Below, piece by piece: positions 1 through 7,872 of a DNA stretch of 64,000 nt (positions within the stretch are counted from its first letter, which is position 1; the number at the start of each line of letters is the position of its first letter). Origin of the DNA: an uncultured Neomegalonema sp. (lineage in GTDB: Bacteria > Pseudomonadota > Alphaproteobacteria > Rhodobacterales > Rhodobacteraceae); contig CALKIZ010000081.1 of assembly GCA_937995735.1 (NCBI GenBank), forward strand, positions 1 through 64,000, written 5' to 3'. The notes under the pieces were generated by a model that was not told where the DNA came from, searched no databases, and was given only the letters and a program-made list of their open reading frames with translations. The position numbers and the translations under genes were made by a program.

Positions 1-202
1 TCAGGTCGAAATCTGGTTCTCCATCCTCTCGGCAAAAGCCCTCGCAGGGGCATCGTTCTCATCGCGAAAACAGCTCATCGCCCATATCGACGATTTCATC
101 AAAATCTACAACGAAGACGCCGCGCCCTTCGTCTGGACAAAATCAGAAGTCCATCAGAAACGACTCAAACCATGTTTCGCTGAACAATGCTTCCGGGTAC
201 TA
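1..202 (+). mobile_element. IS630-family transposase, C-terminal remnant
   Basis: Frame 2 is open from the left edge. It reads as the C-terminal part of an IS630/mariner-like transposase: VEIWFSILSAKAL, then a helix with IDDFIKIYN, then FVWTKSEVHQKRLKP, the usual order at the end of the DDE domain of this family. Similarity fades at about position 185. The frame then runs on without a natural stop, antisense into soxB, up to position 400. The element is therefore cut by the window edge and may have lost its own stop codon. It lies tail to tail with soxB, exactly where further sox genes would normally follow. Terminal inverted repeats were not seen. Confidence 0.7.
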
Positions 203-1465
203 GTGCGCCACCGCCGCAGCGACGCTTTCGTCAATCATGCGGCCTTCGGAGAAACGGTCAAGGCTAAAGGGAGCGGCAACCGCATCCGGCTCGCCCTTTG
301 CGATGGTCGCAGCAAAGCAATGGCCGGAACCGCAGGTCGCTTTAAACCCGCCTGTGCCCCATCCGCAGTTGACGAAAACACCATCGACAGGGGTTTTTGA
401 GATAATCGGAGAGCGGTCGCCGGTGATGTCTACGATCCCGCCCCATTGCCGCAGCATCCTGAGGCGCGAGATAATCGGGAACGTCTCGACCAGCGCCGTG
501 ACCGTCTCTTCAACATGCTGGAATGATCCGCGCTGGGTATAGGCGTTATACCCATCCGTGCCGCCGCCGATAACCAGCTCGCCTTTATCCGATTGGCTCA
601 TATAGCCGTGGACGGTGTTGGCCATGACAACGATGTCGAGGCATGGCTTGATTGGTTCGGAGACAAGCGCTTGGAGCGGGACGCTCTCTAGCGGCATACG
701 GAAACCGGCCATATCCGTTAAGCGCGTTGTGTTGCCCGCCACGACAATGCCGAGCTTACCGCATTTGATTGCGCCTCGGGTTGTCTGGACGCCGGTGACT
801 TTGCCGCCTTCGCGGTCAATGCCGAGGACTTCGCAATTTTGGATGACATCAACGCCGAGATCATCCGCAGCACGGGCATAGCCCCATGCCACCGCATCAT
901 GCCGCGCCGTGCCGCCGCGTGGCTGCCACAACCCGCCCAGCACCGGAAAGCGCGCACCGGGATCGGTGTTGATAATCGGGCAAATTTCCTTCACGCGCTT
1001 TGTGTCGGCCCATTCGGTATAAATGTTATTGAGCCGTGTCGCGTGGTGGGTGCGCTGCCAAGCGCGCTTTTCATGCTCGGTCTGCGCCAACATCAACACA
1101 CCGCGCGGGCTGAACATGATATTGTAGTTCAGCTCTTGCGAGAGCGTCTCAAACAGGCTGCGCGATAACTCGAACAGCGCCGCCGAGCTGTCTTGCAGGT
1201 AATTCGAGCGGATGATCGTCGTATTGCGTCCGGTATTCCCGCCGCCAAGCCAGCCTTTCTCGACCACCGCAATATTGGTAATGCCGTGATTCTTCGCCAG
1301 ATAATAAGCGGTCGCGAGGCCGTGGCCTCCTGCGCCGACGATAACGACGTCATATTCGGGCTTGGGGTCCGGTGAACGCCAGGCTTTCTCCCACCCCTGA
1401 TGGTGCGACATCGAGTTGCGCGCGAGTGAGAAAATCGAATAACGAGGCTTGCGTTTCGCCGCCAT
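200..1465 (-). CDS. soxB: Sarcosine oxidase beta subunit (heterotetrameric type)
   Basis: This FAD-dependent subunit of the four-subunit sarcosine oxidase oxidatively demethylates sarcosine to glycine, passing the one-carbon unit to tetrahydrofolate. The 421-residue length fits the family (about 405-420). It opens with the family-typical block YSIFSLARNSMSHHQGWEKA. A Rossmann dinucleotide motif GAGGHG lies at residues 44-49, and the RNTTIIRSNY segment follows. The region RHDAVAWGYARA near residue 190 is probably around the covalent flavin site. Usual partners soxD, soxA and soxG should follow downstream (to the left), but an IS630-type transposase tail sits there instead. The subunit may therefore lack its complex, or the rest may lie beyond the edge. 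Upstream, ccmI is divergent. Confidence 0.93.
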   Translation of the reverse strand: MAAKRKPRYSIFSLARNSMSHHQGWEKAWRSPDPKPEYDVVIVGAGGHGLATAYYLAKNHGITNIAVVEKGWLGGGNTGRNTTIIRSNYLQDSSAALFELSRSLFETLSQELNYNIMFSPRGVLMLAQTEHEKRAWQRTHHATRLNNIYTEWADTKRVKEICPIINTDPGARFPVLGGLWQPRGGTARHDAVAWGYARAADDLGVDVIQNCEVLGIDREGGKVTGVQTTRGAIKCGKLGIVVAGNTTRLTDMAGFRMPLESVPLQALVSEPIKPCLDIVVMANTVHGYMSQSDKGELVIGGGTDGYNAYTQRGSFQHVEETVTALVETFPIISRLRMLRQWGGIVDITGDRSPIISKTPVDGVFVNCGWGTGGFKATCGSGHCFAATIAKGEPDAVAAPFSLDRFSEGRMIDESVAAAVAH

Positions 1466-1634
1466 AGCTTGTCTCCGGTAAGGCCAGTGCGCAGGTTATC
1501 GCAGAGTTGCGCCCGTTTCGACCTCTACGATAACGCCGTTCAATATCAACTTACCGACATGCGCCGAAGTGTGCATCTTGCCGCAAGCCGCCTGCCCCCA
1601 TAAGTTCTGCACTGGCAATCAGGAGGATTCGGCT

Positions 1635-2840
1635 CTGTTTTGGGTTTTTGCAGCAATACTCGCGATTTCATGTGCTTTGGCGCTCGGATTGCCGTTTTTA
1701 CGGCCCCGCAGCGTTCCGGCGTCCCGGTCCGAGCACGATGTCGAGTCTTTCCGGGCGCAGCTTCGCGAGGTGGATAGCGACCTCGCGCGCGGAGTTTTGA
1801 CCGACGCCGAAGCGGATGCCGCGCGCATTGAGCTGTCCCGCCGCTTGCTCGCCGCCGCTGAAGAAGCCGAAGTTGACGCAGGGTCAAAACCGATCCCCCG
1901 CACATTGGGGTCAACGCTTGGCATGATCGCCGCGATTGGCGTTCCGGTCATCGGGCTGGGCGTCTATGGATCAATCGGCAGTCCGAGTGTCGGCGATAAG
2001 CCTCTCTCAGAACGCAATTTCGATAGTGAACGCGCGGCTGTGCGGCCTTCGCAGGAGGACCTTGAGGCTGAATACGCGAAACAAGACCGTGGAAGCCCTC
2101 CTCCGAGCCAAGCCCGCGCGCAGATGTTGGACTTAACCGAAAAGGTCAAAGCCCGCCTTGCAACGGAGCCGGATGATCCGCGCGGCTGGGATGTTTTGGC
2201 GCGCAGCCTCATGTCGCTCGAGATGTTTGATGAAAGCTGGCGCGCTTTTGAAAAGGTCGCGGAGCTGGAACCTGAAGCGGCGGATGCCAGCCTCTATTCA
2301 AATATGACGGAGGCGATGTATATGGCGGCGGGGGGTGTTATGTCTCCGAAGGCGGAAGTGGCCATCGACAAAGCGCTCGCGAAAGACCCCGATTATCATC
2401 AGGCGATTTTCCTGAAAAGCATCGCCCTCGCACAGCGCAACAAAACCCGTGAGGCCATTCAGGGTTGGATAAAGATGCTCGAAACTGCGCCTCCGGGTGC
2501 GCCTTGGATTGAGCAAGTGCAAGATAACGTCCGCAATGCAGCGGCACAGATCAACGTGATCCCTCCGGCTGATCTGGTTCCGCGCGGGCCAACCGCTGAA
2601 CAACGCGCAGCGGCAGAGGAACTATCCCCCGAAGACCAGCAAGCAATGGTCGGTGCAATGGTCGAAGGACTGGCGCAGCGGCTTGAAGAGGAACCGAACG
2701 ACCTGCGCGGTTGGTTGATGCTGATCCGCTCCTACCAAATCCTCGAACGCGAAGAGGATGCAAAGGCGGCACAGGCGCGCGGGCTGGAAGTCTTTGACGG
2801 CGATGAAGCGGCAACGGCACAGCTCGAAAGCGCTTTGTGA
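1635..2840 (+). CDS. ccmI: Cytochrome c-type biogenesis protein CcmI
   Basis: CcmI is the membrane-anchored TPR chaperone that holds apocytochrome c for haem attachment by CcmFH. One N-terminal membrane helix (FWVFAAILAISCALALGL) is followed by the EVDSDLARGVLTDAEADAARIE segment typical of the family, a second hydrophobic helix (LGMIAAIGVPVIGLGVYG), and then TPR-like repeats to the C-terminus. The frame is open from a GTG or ATG-like codon at 1569, but the first 22 residues do not look like protein sequence. The consensus ribosome site AGGAGG at 1621-1626 points to a CTG codon at 1635, giving the family-like beginning (M)LFWVFAA. The gene stands alone, with no other ccm genes nearby. It ends directly against ruvX (TGA then ATG), so the two are probably co-transcribed. 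Confidence 0.87.
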   Translation: MFWVFAAILAISCALALGLPFLRPRSVPASRSEHDVESFRAQLREVDSDLARGVLTDAEADAARIELSRRLLAAAEEAEVDAGSKPIPRTLGSTLGMIAAIGVPVIGLGVYGSIGSPSVGDKPLSERNFDSERAAVRPSQEDLEAEYAKQDRGSPPPSQARAQMLDLTEKVKARLATEPDDPRGWDVLARSLMSLEMFDESWRAFEKVAELEPEAADASLYSNMTEAMYMAAGGVMSPKAEVAIDKALAKDPDYHQAIFLKSIALAQRNKTREAIQGWIKMLETAPPGAPWIEQVQDNVRNAAAQINVIPPADLVPRGPTAEQRAAAEELSPEDQQAMVGAMVEGLAQRLEEEPNDLRGWLMLIRSYQILEREEDAKAAQARGLEVFDGDEAATAQLESAL

Positions 2841-3314
2841 ATGCGGATCGTCACGCCCGAAGATTTCGTTACGGCCACCCGTTCGGGCGCGCTTATCGGT
2901 CTTGATCCGGGGACGAAAACCATCGGCGTTGCCATCTGTGATGAGCGGCGCACCCTCGCCTCGCCGCTTGAGACGATCCGCCGGAAACGGCTTACGGATG
3001 ATCTCGTGGAACTGCGCCGGATTGCCGAGAGCCGCAAAGCGGTTGGCTTTATTGTCGGGATGCCTTTGCACATGAACGGCGATGCCGGACGCCGCGCACA
3101 GTCGGTGCGGGCTTTTTCGCGCAGCCTCGAGGACGCTTTCCACTTGCCGGTTCTGCAATGGGACGAGCGGCTGTCCACCTTTACCGCCGATGAAGCCATG
3201 AAAGACGCGGGACTGCGCCGGGACAAACGCGCCGCGCTGATCGACAGTGCCGCCGCCACGATCATCCTGCAAGGCGCACTGGATCGGCTTTCAGAAATTC
3301 CGGAAAGCGCGTAA
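2841..3314 (+). CDS. ruvX: Holliday junction resolvase-like protein RuvX (YqgF)
   Basis: This is a YqgF/RuvX RNase H-fold nuclease, implicated in resolving recombination intermediates and in pre-16S rRNA 5' end maturation. At 157 residues it has the normal size. The first acidic residue lies in GLDPGTKTIGVAICD, the second conserved block is VGFIVGMPLHMNGDAGRRAQ, and WDERLSTFTADEAM followed by KRAALIDSAAATIILQGALD carries the remaining conserved acidic positions. It starts at the ATG immediately after the ccmI stop, which indicates translational coupling. Confidence 0.95.
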   Translation: MRIVTPEDFVTATRSGALIGLDPGTKTIGVAICDERRTLASPLETIRRKRLTDDLVELRRIAESRKAVGFIVGMPLHMNGDAGRRAQSVRAFSRSLEDAFHLPVLQWDERLSTFTADEAMKDAGLRRDKRAALIDSAAATIILQGALDRLSEIPESA

Positions 3315-3323
3315 GGCTACATC

Positions 3324-3593
3324 ATGAGTGATTTTGGTGATGACGTATGGAAACGCGACGAGATCGACTCGCCTTGCGTGAAAGTCTGCGTGCTGCACCC
3401 CGGCGCAAAGCTGTGCATGGGCTGTTTTCGGACGGGCGAGGAAATCGCGCGCTGGTCCCGCATGGACCCCGCAGAGCGGCGCACCATCATGGATGAACTG
3501 CCGGAGCGCGAGCCTCTGATTGCCAAAGCCGCGCCGATCATGCGCCCCGGACGCCGAACCAATCGCCGCTTTGCCAAACGGACCACGGAATGA
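3324..3593 (+). CDS. DUF1289 domain protein (YdhL-like)
   Basis: This small cysteine-rich protein of 89 residues belongs to DUF1289. The signature is seen directly: SPCVKVCVLHPGAKLCMGCFRTGEEIARW followed by ERRTIMDELPER (written here in two parts). The four cysteines suggest an Fe-S cluster or zinc site, but no function is established. It lies 9 nt after ruvX and its stop overlaps the next start as ATGA, so it belongs to the ccmI-ruvX transcription unit. Confidence 0.88.
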   Translation: MSDFGDDVWKRDEIDSPCVKVCVLHPGAKLCMGCFRTGEEIARWSRMDPAERRTIMDELPEREPLIAKAAPIMRPGRRTNRRFAKRTTE

Positions 3594-4273
3594 AAAAGCT
3601 CATCATTTTGCCGCTTTTTCTGAGTGGCTGCGAAGAGATAACTCACCGTGCGCCGGGTGTCTTCGATGGCACGGATGGCGTCATGCGGGTTGTCTATGTG
3701 GTGTTGCTGTTGTTCCTCGTCGCGGGTGGGGTCAGCATCAGGGCGCAAGGCGGATGGCTGAAGACTTTCCGAAATATCATCGCGATTGTGCTAGCCTTCC
3801 TCGTTCTGATCGTGGGGTATACTTACAAGGATCAACTCGGCGGGGTGTATAGCCGCGTCAAGGCCGAGATCATCCCCGGCAGTCCGCAAAACATCGGCGG
3901 CGGTGAGGTCATCTTGCGGCGCAATGATTTCAGCGGACAGTTCGAGACGACCGCGCTCGTCAATGGTGTGCGGACCGAGTTCCTTGTCGATACCGGCGCG
4001 TCTTCGGTCGTGCTGCCCTATGAAATGGGGAAGGAAATCGGCTTTACCGATGCGGATTTGAATTTTTCCCTGCCGGTTAGCACGGCGAACGGAACAACCT
4101 TCGTTGCGCCCATCCGCCTGAACGCGGTGAAGATCGGCGACATCGTTGTCAACGATGTCCGCGCCGCCGTCTCTCAACGCGGCGAGCTGACAACCGGATT
4201 GCTCGGCATGACGTTTTTGAACCAGCTCGACGGCTTTAGCGTGTCCGGCGATGTCATGACGTTGAAGCAATAG
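3590..4273 (+). CDS. Retropepsin-like aspartic protease, membrane-anchored (TIGR02281 type)
   Basis: This is a single-domain clan AA aspartic protease predicted to face the periplasm. The C-terminal half (about residues 105-227) carries the catalytic triplet DTGASSVVLP and the later hydrophobic-glycine segment GLLGMTFLNQL, as in the TIGR02281 family. The N-terminal part has two hydrophobic segments, MRVVYVVLLLFLVAGGV and IIAIVLAFLVLIVGY. The called ATG overlaps the previous stop. An alternative ATG at residue 32 would give the family-like beginning MRVVYVV, and the extra 31 residues, which contain a lipobox-like LFLSGC, are of uncertain reality. Substrate unknown. Confidence 0.85.
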   Translation: MKKLIILPLFLSGCEEITHRAPGVFDGTDGVMRVVYVVLLLFLVAGGVSIRAQGGWLKTFRNIIAIVLAFLVLIVGYTYKDQLGGVYSRVKAEIIPGSPQNIGGGEVILRRNDFSGQFETTALVNGVRTEFLVDTGASSVVLPYEMGKEIGFTDADLNFSLPVSTANGTTFVAPIRLNAVKIGDIVVNDVRAAVSQRGELTTGLLGMTFLNQLDGFSVSGDVMTLKQ

Positions 4274-4280
4274 GGGTGGG

Positions 4281-4296
4281 CGGCGAAGGCTTCGCC
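4281..4296. terminator. Short hairpin after the ccmI-protease operon
   Basis: GGCGAA-ggc-TTCGCC directly follows the protease stop codon at 4273. There is no clear T-tract, so it may be a weak terminator or an mRNA-end stabiliser. Confidence 0.35.
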
Positions 4297-4308
4297 TTAG
4301 AATCGCAC

Positions 4309-4447
4309 GTTTGCAGTCCTAGTCATTCTGGCGGACCTTTGTCATTCCCGCGAACGCGGAAATCTTCCCATTATAACATGGTTTGCGCGTCTGCGCAGGT
4401 TTGACAGATCTGACATCGAGAGATTCCCGCTTTCGCGGGAATGACAA
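4309..4447. repeat. ~140 bp palindromic repeat, copy 1
   Basis: It begins GTTTGCAGTCCTAGTCATTC and ends with a GGGAATGACAA palindrome arm. It contains two internal palindromic arms, 4341-4365 and 4421-4445, which are also near-perfect inverted repeats of each other (core CATTCCCGCGAAAGCGGGAAT, one or two mismatches in the left arm). Between them lies CCCATTATAACATGGTTTGCGCGTCT. Copy 2 is at 5111-5250 in the same orientation. The stretch 4274-4722 holds no convincing gene, only this repeat, a partial arm near 4469-4486 and a full single palindrome at 4611-4636. Confidence 0.85.
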
Positions 4448-4610
4448 ACTCAACTACGTTCTTTTCGCCGCTTTCGCGGGAATGATTAAAAGTATGGATT
4501 CGCCAGATGTGCCCGCAATGGGCATAGGCAGCGCTAAAGCGGCTTCTATTTTTAGATATTTGCTGAATAGACGCGCATTGATCCTACGTAAGAATCGTGA
4601 CCTGCTCTTT

Positions 4611-4636
4611 GTCATTCCCGCGAAAAGCGGGAATCT
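4611..4636. repeat. Single REP-like palindrome
   Basis: GTCATTCCCGCG-aaa-AGCGGGAATC is the same palindrome that forms the arms of the two 140 bp repeats. It lies downstream of the GIY-YIG gene, between that gene and repeat copy 1. It probably forms a hairpin in the 3' end of the GIY-YIG transcript. Confidence 0.8.
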
Positions 4637-4722
4637 TTCGCATAAAGGCCACAACAATTTTGACCACGACGGTAAATATTTTGGGCCTGTAAAGGCTGCG
4701 AATGTCACGAGCGCTCATGTAA

Positions 4723-5013
4723 TTAAAGAATATCCAAATATAGATCGCGCCATTCAGGGTTATCATTTTCGATCAATTCGATCTTCCATTCCCGGTTCCA
4801 TTTCTTCATTCGTTTTTCCCGCATTATCGCATTTTCGGGATCGTCGAAGACCTCAAAGTAGATGAGGCGCTTGAGGTTATATTTCTTTGTGAAACCGGAA
4901 ACAGTGCCTTCACGATGTTCATAGATCCGTCGAACAAGGTCATTTGTCATGCCGATATAGAGCACACCGTCTTTGCGGTTAGTGAGGATGTAGACGAAGT
5001 AACTCTGGGCCAT
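4723..5013 (-). CDS. Small GIY-YIG nuclease family protein
   Basis: This 96-residue stand-alone GIY-YIG domain protein is of the UPF0213/YhbQ size class. The motif is visible: FVYILTN (the GIY equivalent), GVLYIGMTNDLVRRIYEH (the YIG part with the conserved arginine), then a glutamate-containing helix EHREGTVSGFTKKY and the lysine-rich KRMKKWNREWKIELIE end. The family is predicted to cut DNA, but the real role of these small proteins is unknown. Direct repeats of about 140 bp lie on both sides, and a further palindrome lies just downstream. The base composition is richer in A+T than the neighbours, which suggests acquisition. Possibly it acts on the flanking palindromes (inference). Confidence 0.88.
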   Translation of the reverse strand: MAQSYFVYILTNRKDGVLYIGMTNDLVRRIYEHREGTVSGFTKKYNLKRLIYFEVFDDPENAIMREKRMKKWNREWKIELIENDNPEWRDLYLDIL

Positions 5014-5110
5014 GTGTGGAGATTATTAGGATTAAACTTTCACAGGGAAGCCTATTTCGCAGACATGACAAGATGAGTGAGGTTTCATTGGAATGGCATG
5101 AGATTCCCGC

Positions 5111-5250
5111 GTTTGCAGTCCTAGTCATTCTGGCGAACCATTGTCATTCCCGTGAAAAGCGGGAATCTTCCCATTATAAAATGACTTGCGCGTCTACTTA
5201 GGTTTGACAAACTCGGCATCAAGAGATTCCCGCTTTCGCGGGAATGACAA
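5111..5250. repeat. ~140 bp palindromic repeat, copy 2
   Basis: This is a direct repeat of 4309-4447 with scattered substitutions, mostly outside the palindromes. Internal arms are at about 5142-5168 and 5223-5247. A half arm (AGATTCCCGC, 5101-5110) directly precedes it, as if a second copy had been interrupted at this point. The region 5014-5348 has no supported gene; apart from the repeat it holds the promoter and the LexA-type box of the next gene. Confidence 0.85.
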
Positions 5251-5282
5251 AAAAAAGCGCGTCCTTCTCTCAAAAATACCGC

Positions 5283-5311
5283 TTGACATATGTTCTTTTT
5301 ATGTTCACATT
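5283..5311 (+). promoter_or_regulatory. Promoter with LexA (SOS) box GTTC-N7-GTTC
   Basis: The sequence shows a consensus -35 element TTGACA at 5283-5288. Downstream is GTTC-TTTTTAT-GTTC at 5292-5306, an exact match to the direct-repeat SOS box known for alphaproteobacterial LexA. The box lies where the -35/-10 spacer would be, so bound LexA would block RNA polymerase. One or two chance matches are expected in 64 kb; the position in a promoter is what makes it credible. Confidence 0.5.
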
Positions 5312-5348
5312 TTCCGTCATCACTTTCTAACAAAAGGCAACCGACGGC

Positions 5349-6206
5349 GTGACGATGGAACGGGCATTAGAGGTACAGCGGCACAAGCTGCTCCGCGTTT
5401 TGGCGGGGTTGGTTTTAGCTGTTGGGTTTCTGTCTGCCGGTCCGGTGTCTCATGCGTTTTCCAGGTGGGCGCGCGAGGGGCTGTCGTCGGTTTTGTCCCG
5501 CGCTGAATTGGCGGCGCAGTATTTGGTTGTTGTGCAGGCGCGGTTGATTGCCGAGCGCTCAGGTGAGTCTCTTGATCTTCAAAAGATGATTGATATTGCG
5601 CACAGCAACAGTGCGAGGGTGGGTTCAGAGGATTCCGTCTGCGGTCTTCGGCGGCGCTTGCGGGCCATGCAAACTCTGCTCAATGATTTGCCGCGCCGGG
5701 GGCAACGGTTGTTGCGCCGGATTGAAGGAGTGATACGGCAGGTCGTTTCTGACGCGCTCTCTTTGCTTTGTCTTGAACCGCAGCAGAGCTTCGATAATGC
5801 GTGGCGGATTGCTCCAACGCGCGTTGAGCGTCCGCCGGATAAGAGGTGCTTAGAGGTTATGGTAAAATCCCCTCCCTCCGGTTACGGACGGGGGGCGAAG
5901 CGGGTTGGGATGTCGGGCTTTTTCTTCGCTCTCAATGATTTTTCGCCCATTGCCTTCGGCAATAAGGGCGTAAAAATGCATTTGCCGCTGCGCCGCCGGT
6001 TCTTACGTGTAACTCAACAAAATGGCCTCCTGAGCCGAGGCTCAGGAATCCATTTTCAGGGCATTAATAAACGCTTCTTGCGGGATGTCGACTTTCCCGA
6101 ACTGGCGCATTTTCTTCTTACCGGCTTTTTGTTTGTCGAGCAGCTTGCGCTTCCGCGACACGTCGCCGCCGTAACATTTCGCGGTCACGTCTTTGCGCAG
6201 GGCTGA
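5349..6206 (+). CDS. Hypothetical membrane-anchored protein, possibly SOS-controlled; C-terminus uncertain
   Basis: I do not recognise the family. One hydrophobic helix ([18 protein letters not shown], about residues 14-31) is followed by an arginine- and leucine-rich, probably cytoplasmic helical region to about residue 165 ending [11 protein letters not shown]. After that the reading frame looks non-coding (low complexity, [10 protein letters not shown]) and crosses 165 bp into the 3' end of lepA on the opposite strand. The real gene may end near 5850 through a lost stop or a frameshift: a TAG lies in another frame just after the PPDKR codons. Start candidates are GTG 5349 and ATG 5355. A LexA-type box lies about 45 bp upstream. 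SOS-induced small membrane proteins in alphaproteobacteria can act as division inhibitors (SidA in Caulobacter); similarity in role here is only inference. Confidence 0.45.
   Translation: MTMERALEVQRHKLLRVLAGLVLAVGFLSAGPVSHAFSRWAREGLSSVLSRAELAAQYLVVVQARLIAERSGESLDLQKMIDIAHSNSARVGSEDSVCGLRRRLRAMQTLLNDLPRRGQRLLRRIEGVIRQVVSDALSLLCLEPQQSFDNAWRIAPTRVERPPDKRCLEVMVKSPPSGYGRGAKRVGMSGFFFALNDFSPIAFGNKGVKMHLPLRRRFLRVTQQNGLLSRGSGIHFQGINKRFLRDVDFPELAHFLLTGFLFVEQLALPRHVAAVTFRGHVFAQG
6028..6047 (-). terminator. Palindrome at the lepA 3' end
   Basis: TCCTGAGCC-ga-GGCTCAGGA is a perfect 9-bp stem that overlaps the lepA stop codon. On the minus strand it is followed by GGCCATTTTGTTG, so it is a plausible though T-poor terminator. 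The position may be off by one base. Confidence 0.5.
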
Positions 6207-7841
6207 AATTGTCTCGCGCGCAATGATCCGGCCTCCGATAGCGGCTTGGATCGGGACTTTGAACATATGCTGCGGGATCAACTCTTTGAGCTTTTCGCAC
6301 ATCGAGCGACCGCGCGGTTCCGCCTTGTCACGGTGGACAATCACACTCAGCGCATCGACCGGTTCGTCATTCACAAGCACCGCCATTTTCACGAGGTTGC
6401 CCGGCTCATACCCGTCTATCGAATAATCGAACGAGGCATAGCCTTTGGTCACCGATTTCAGCCTGTCATAGAAATCAAACACGACTTCGTTGAGCGGCAG
6501 TTTATAGACCACCATCGCCCGCGTGCCCGCATAAGTCAGGTCAACTTGTACCCCGCGCCGCTCTTGGCAGAGCTTGAGCACATCGCCGAGATATTCGTCC
6601 GGCACAAGGATCGTCGCCTTGATCCACGGCTCTTCGATATGCTCGATCTTCATCACGTCGGGCATGTCGGCGGGATTGTGCATCTCCATCTCGGTCCCGT
6701 CTTTCATCAGCATCTTATAGACAACCGACGGGGCCGTGGTGATGAGCGATATATCATATTCGCGCTCGAGCCGTTCTGTGATGATCTCAAGGTGCAACAG
6801 CCCGAGGAACCCGCAGCGAAACCCGAAGCCCAGTGCCGCCGATGTCTCGACCTCGTGCGAGAAGGACGCATCATTCAACGCCAGTTTATCGACCGCCGCG
6901 CGCAGGTCTTCAAACTCAGCCGCATCAACGGGGAAGATGCCGCAAAAGACGACAGGCACAGAAGGTTGATAGCCGGGCAAAGGCTCATCGGCTCCGGCCC
7001 GCTCGGTCGTGATCGTATCCCCAACATTCGTATCGCGGACCTGTTTGATCGAGGCGGTGAGAAAGCCCAACTCGCCGGGGCCAAGCTCATCAACTTGTAC
7101 CATTTTCGGCGTGAAGACACCCACGCGGTCCACAGGGTACGTCGCCCCGGCCCGCATCATGGTAATCTTCTGACCTTTTTTCAGCGAGCCATCCATAATC
7201 CGCACCAGCACGACAACGCCGAGATAGGCATCATACCAGCTATCCACCAGCAGAGCCTTGAGCGGTGCATCGGGATCGCCTTTAGGAGCAGGCAATCGGG
7301 TGACAATCGCCTCAAGCACGTCTTCCATGCCGAGGCCGGATTTAGCGCTCGTGTGAATGGCTTCCGAGGCGTCAATGCCGATGACATCCTCGATCTGCGT
7401 GCAAATGCGTTCGGGTTCGGCGGCGGGCAAGTCGATCTTGTTGAGGACCGGCACGATCTCGTGATCTGCCTCAATCGCCTGATAAACATTGGCGAGGGTC
7501 TGTGCCTCGACGCCTTGCGATGCATCGACAACCAAGAGCGATCCTTCAACCGCCTGCATGGATTTACTCACCTCATAGGCGAAATCCACGTGCCCCGGTG
7601 TGTCAATCAGATTAAGGACGTATTCCTCGCCATCAGCCGCCTTATAGTCGAGCCGCACGGTCTGTGCCTTGATGGTGATGCCGCGCTCTTTCTCGATGTC
7701 CATCGAATCAAGCACCTGCTCGGTCATCTCACGTTCGGACAACCCTCCCGTCATCTGGATCAGACGGTCAGCAAGCGTAGATTTCCCGTGGTCAATATGA
7801 GCGACAATCGAGAAATTGCGGATATTTTCAGTCTTGGTCAT
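6042..7841 (-). CDS. lepA: Elongation factor 4 (LepA)
   Basis: LepA is a ribosome-associated translational GTPase (EF4). At 599 residues it has the standard length. G1 is [11 protein letters not shown]2 lies around [10 protein letters not shown]3 is DTPGHVDF and G4 is NKIDLP. EF-G-like domains follow, and the C-terminal domain unique to LepA ends [20 protein letters not shown]. The start is the ATG giving [15 protein letters not shown]. It is the last gene of a short leftward group. A hypothetical frame from the other strand overlaps its last 165 bp. Confidence 0.98.
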   Translation of the reverse strand: MTKTENIRNFSIVAHIDHGKSTLADRLIQMTGGLSEREMTEQVLDSMDIEKERGITIKAQTVRLDYKAADGEEYVLNLIDTPGHVDFAYEVSKSMQAVEGSLLVVDASQGVEAQTLANVYQAIEADHEIVPVLNKIDLPAAEPERICTQIEDVIGIDASEAIHTSAKSGLGMEDVLEAIVTRLPAPKGDPDAPLKALLVDSWYDAYLGVVVLVRIMDGSLKKGQKITMMRAGATYPVDRVGVFTPKMVQVDELGPGELGFLTASIKQVRDTNVGDTITTERAGADEPLPGYQPSVPVVFCGIFPVDAAEFEDLRAAVDKLALNDASFSHEVETSAALGFGFRCGFLGLLHLEIITERLEREYDISLITTAPSVVYKMLMKDGTEMEMHNPADMPDVMKIEHIEEPWIKATILVPDEYLGDVLKLCQERRGVQVDLTYAGTRAMVVYKLPLNEVVFDFYDRLKSVTKGYASFDYSIDGYEPGNLVKMAVLVNDEPVDALSVIVHRDKAEPRGRSMCEKLKELIPQHMFKVPIQAAIGGRIIARETISALRKDVTAKCYGGDVSRKRKLLDKQKAGKKKMRQFGKVDIPQEAFINALKMDS

Positions 7842-7872
7842 AGCGGGGTTATGGGGCCGAGCGATAAGCGGG

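Noticed and set aside
203-400. Continuation of the transposase frame up to position 400
   Set aside because: After about 185 it is simply the antisense of soxB and has no transposase similarity.
4383-4865. Open frame of 160 codons across the repeat patch
   Set aside because: It is made of repeat and palindrome sequence and the antisense of the GIY-YIG gene, with no ribosome site or domain.
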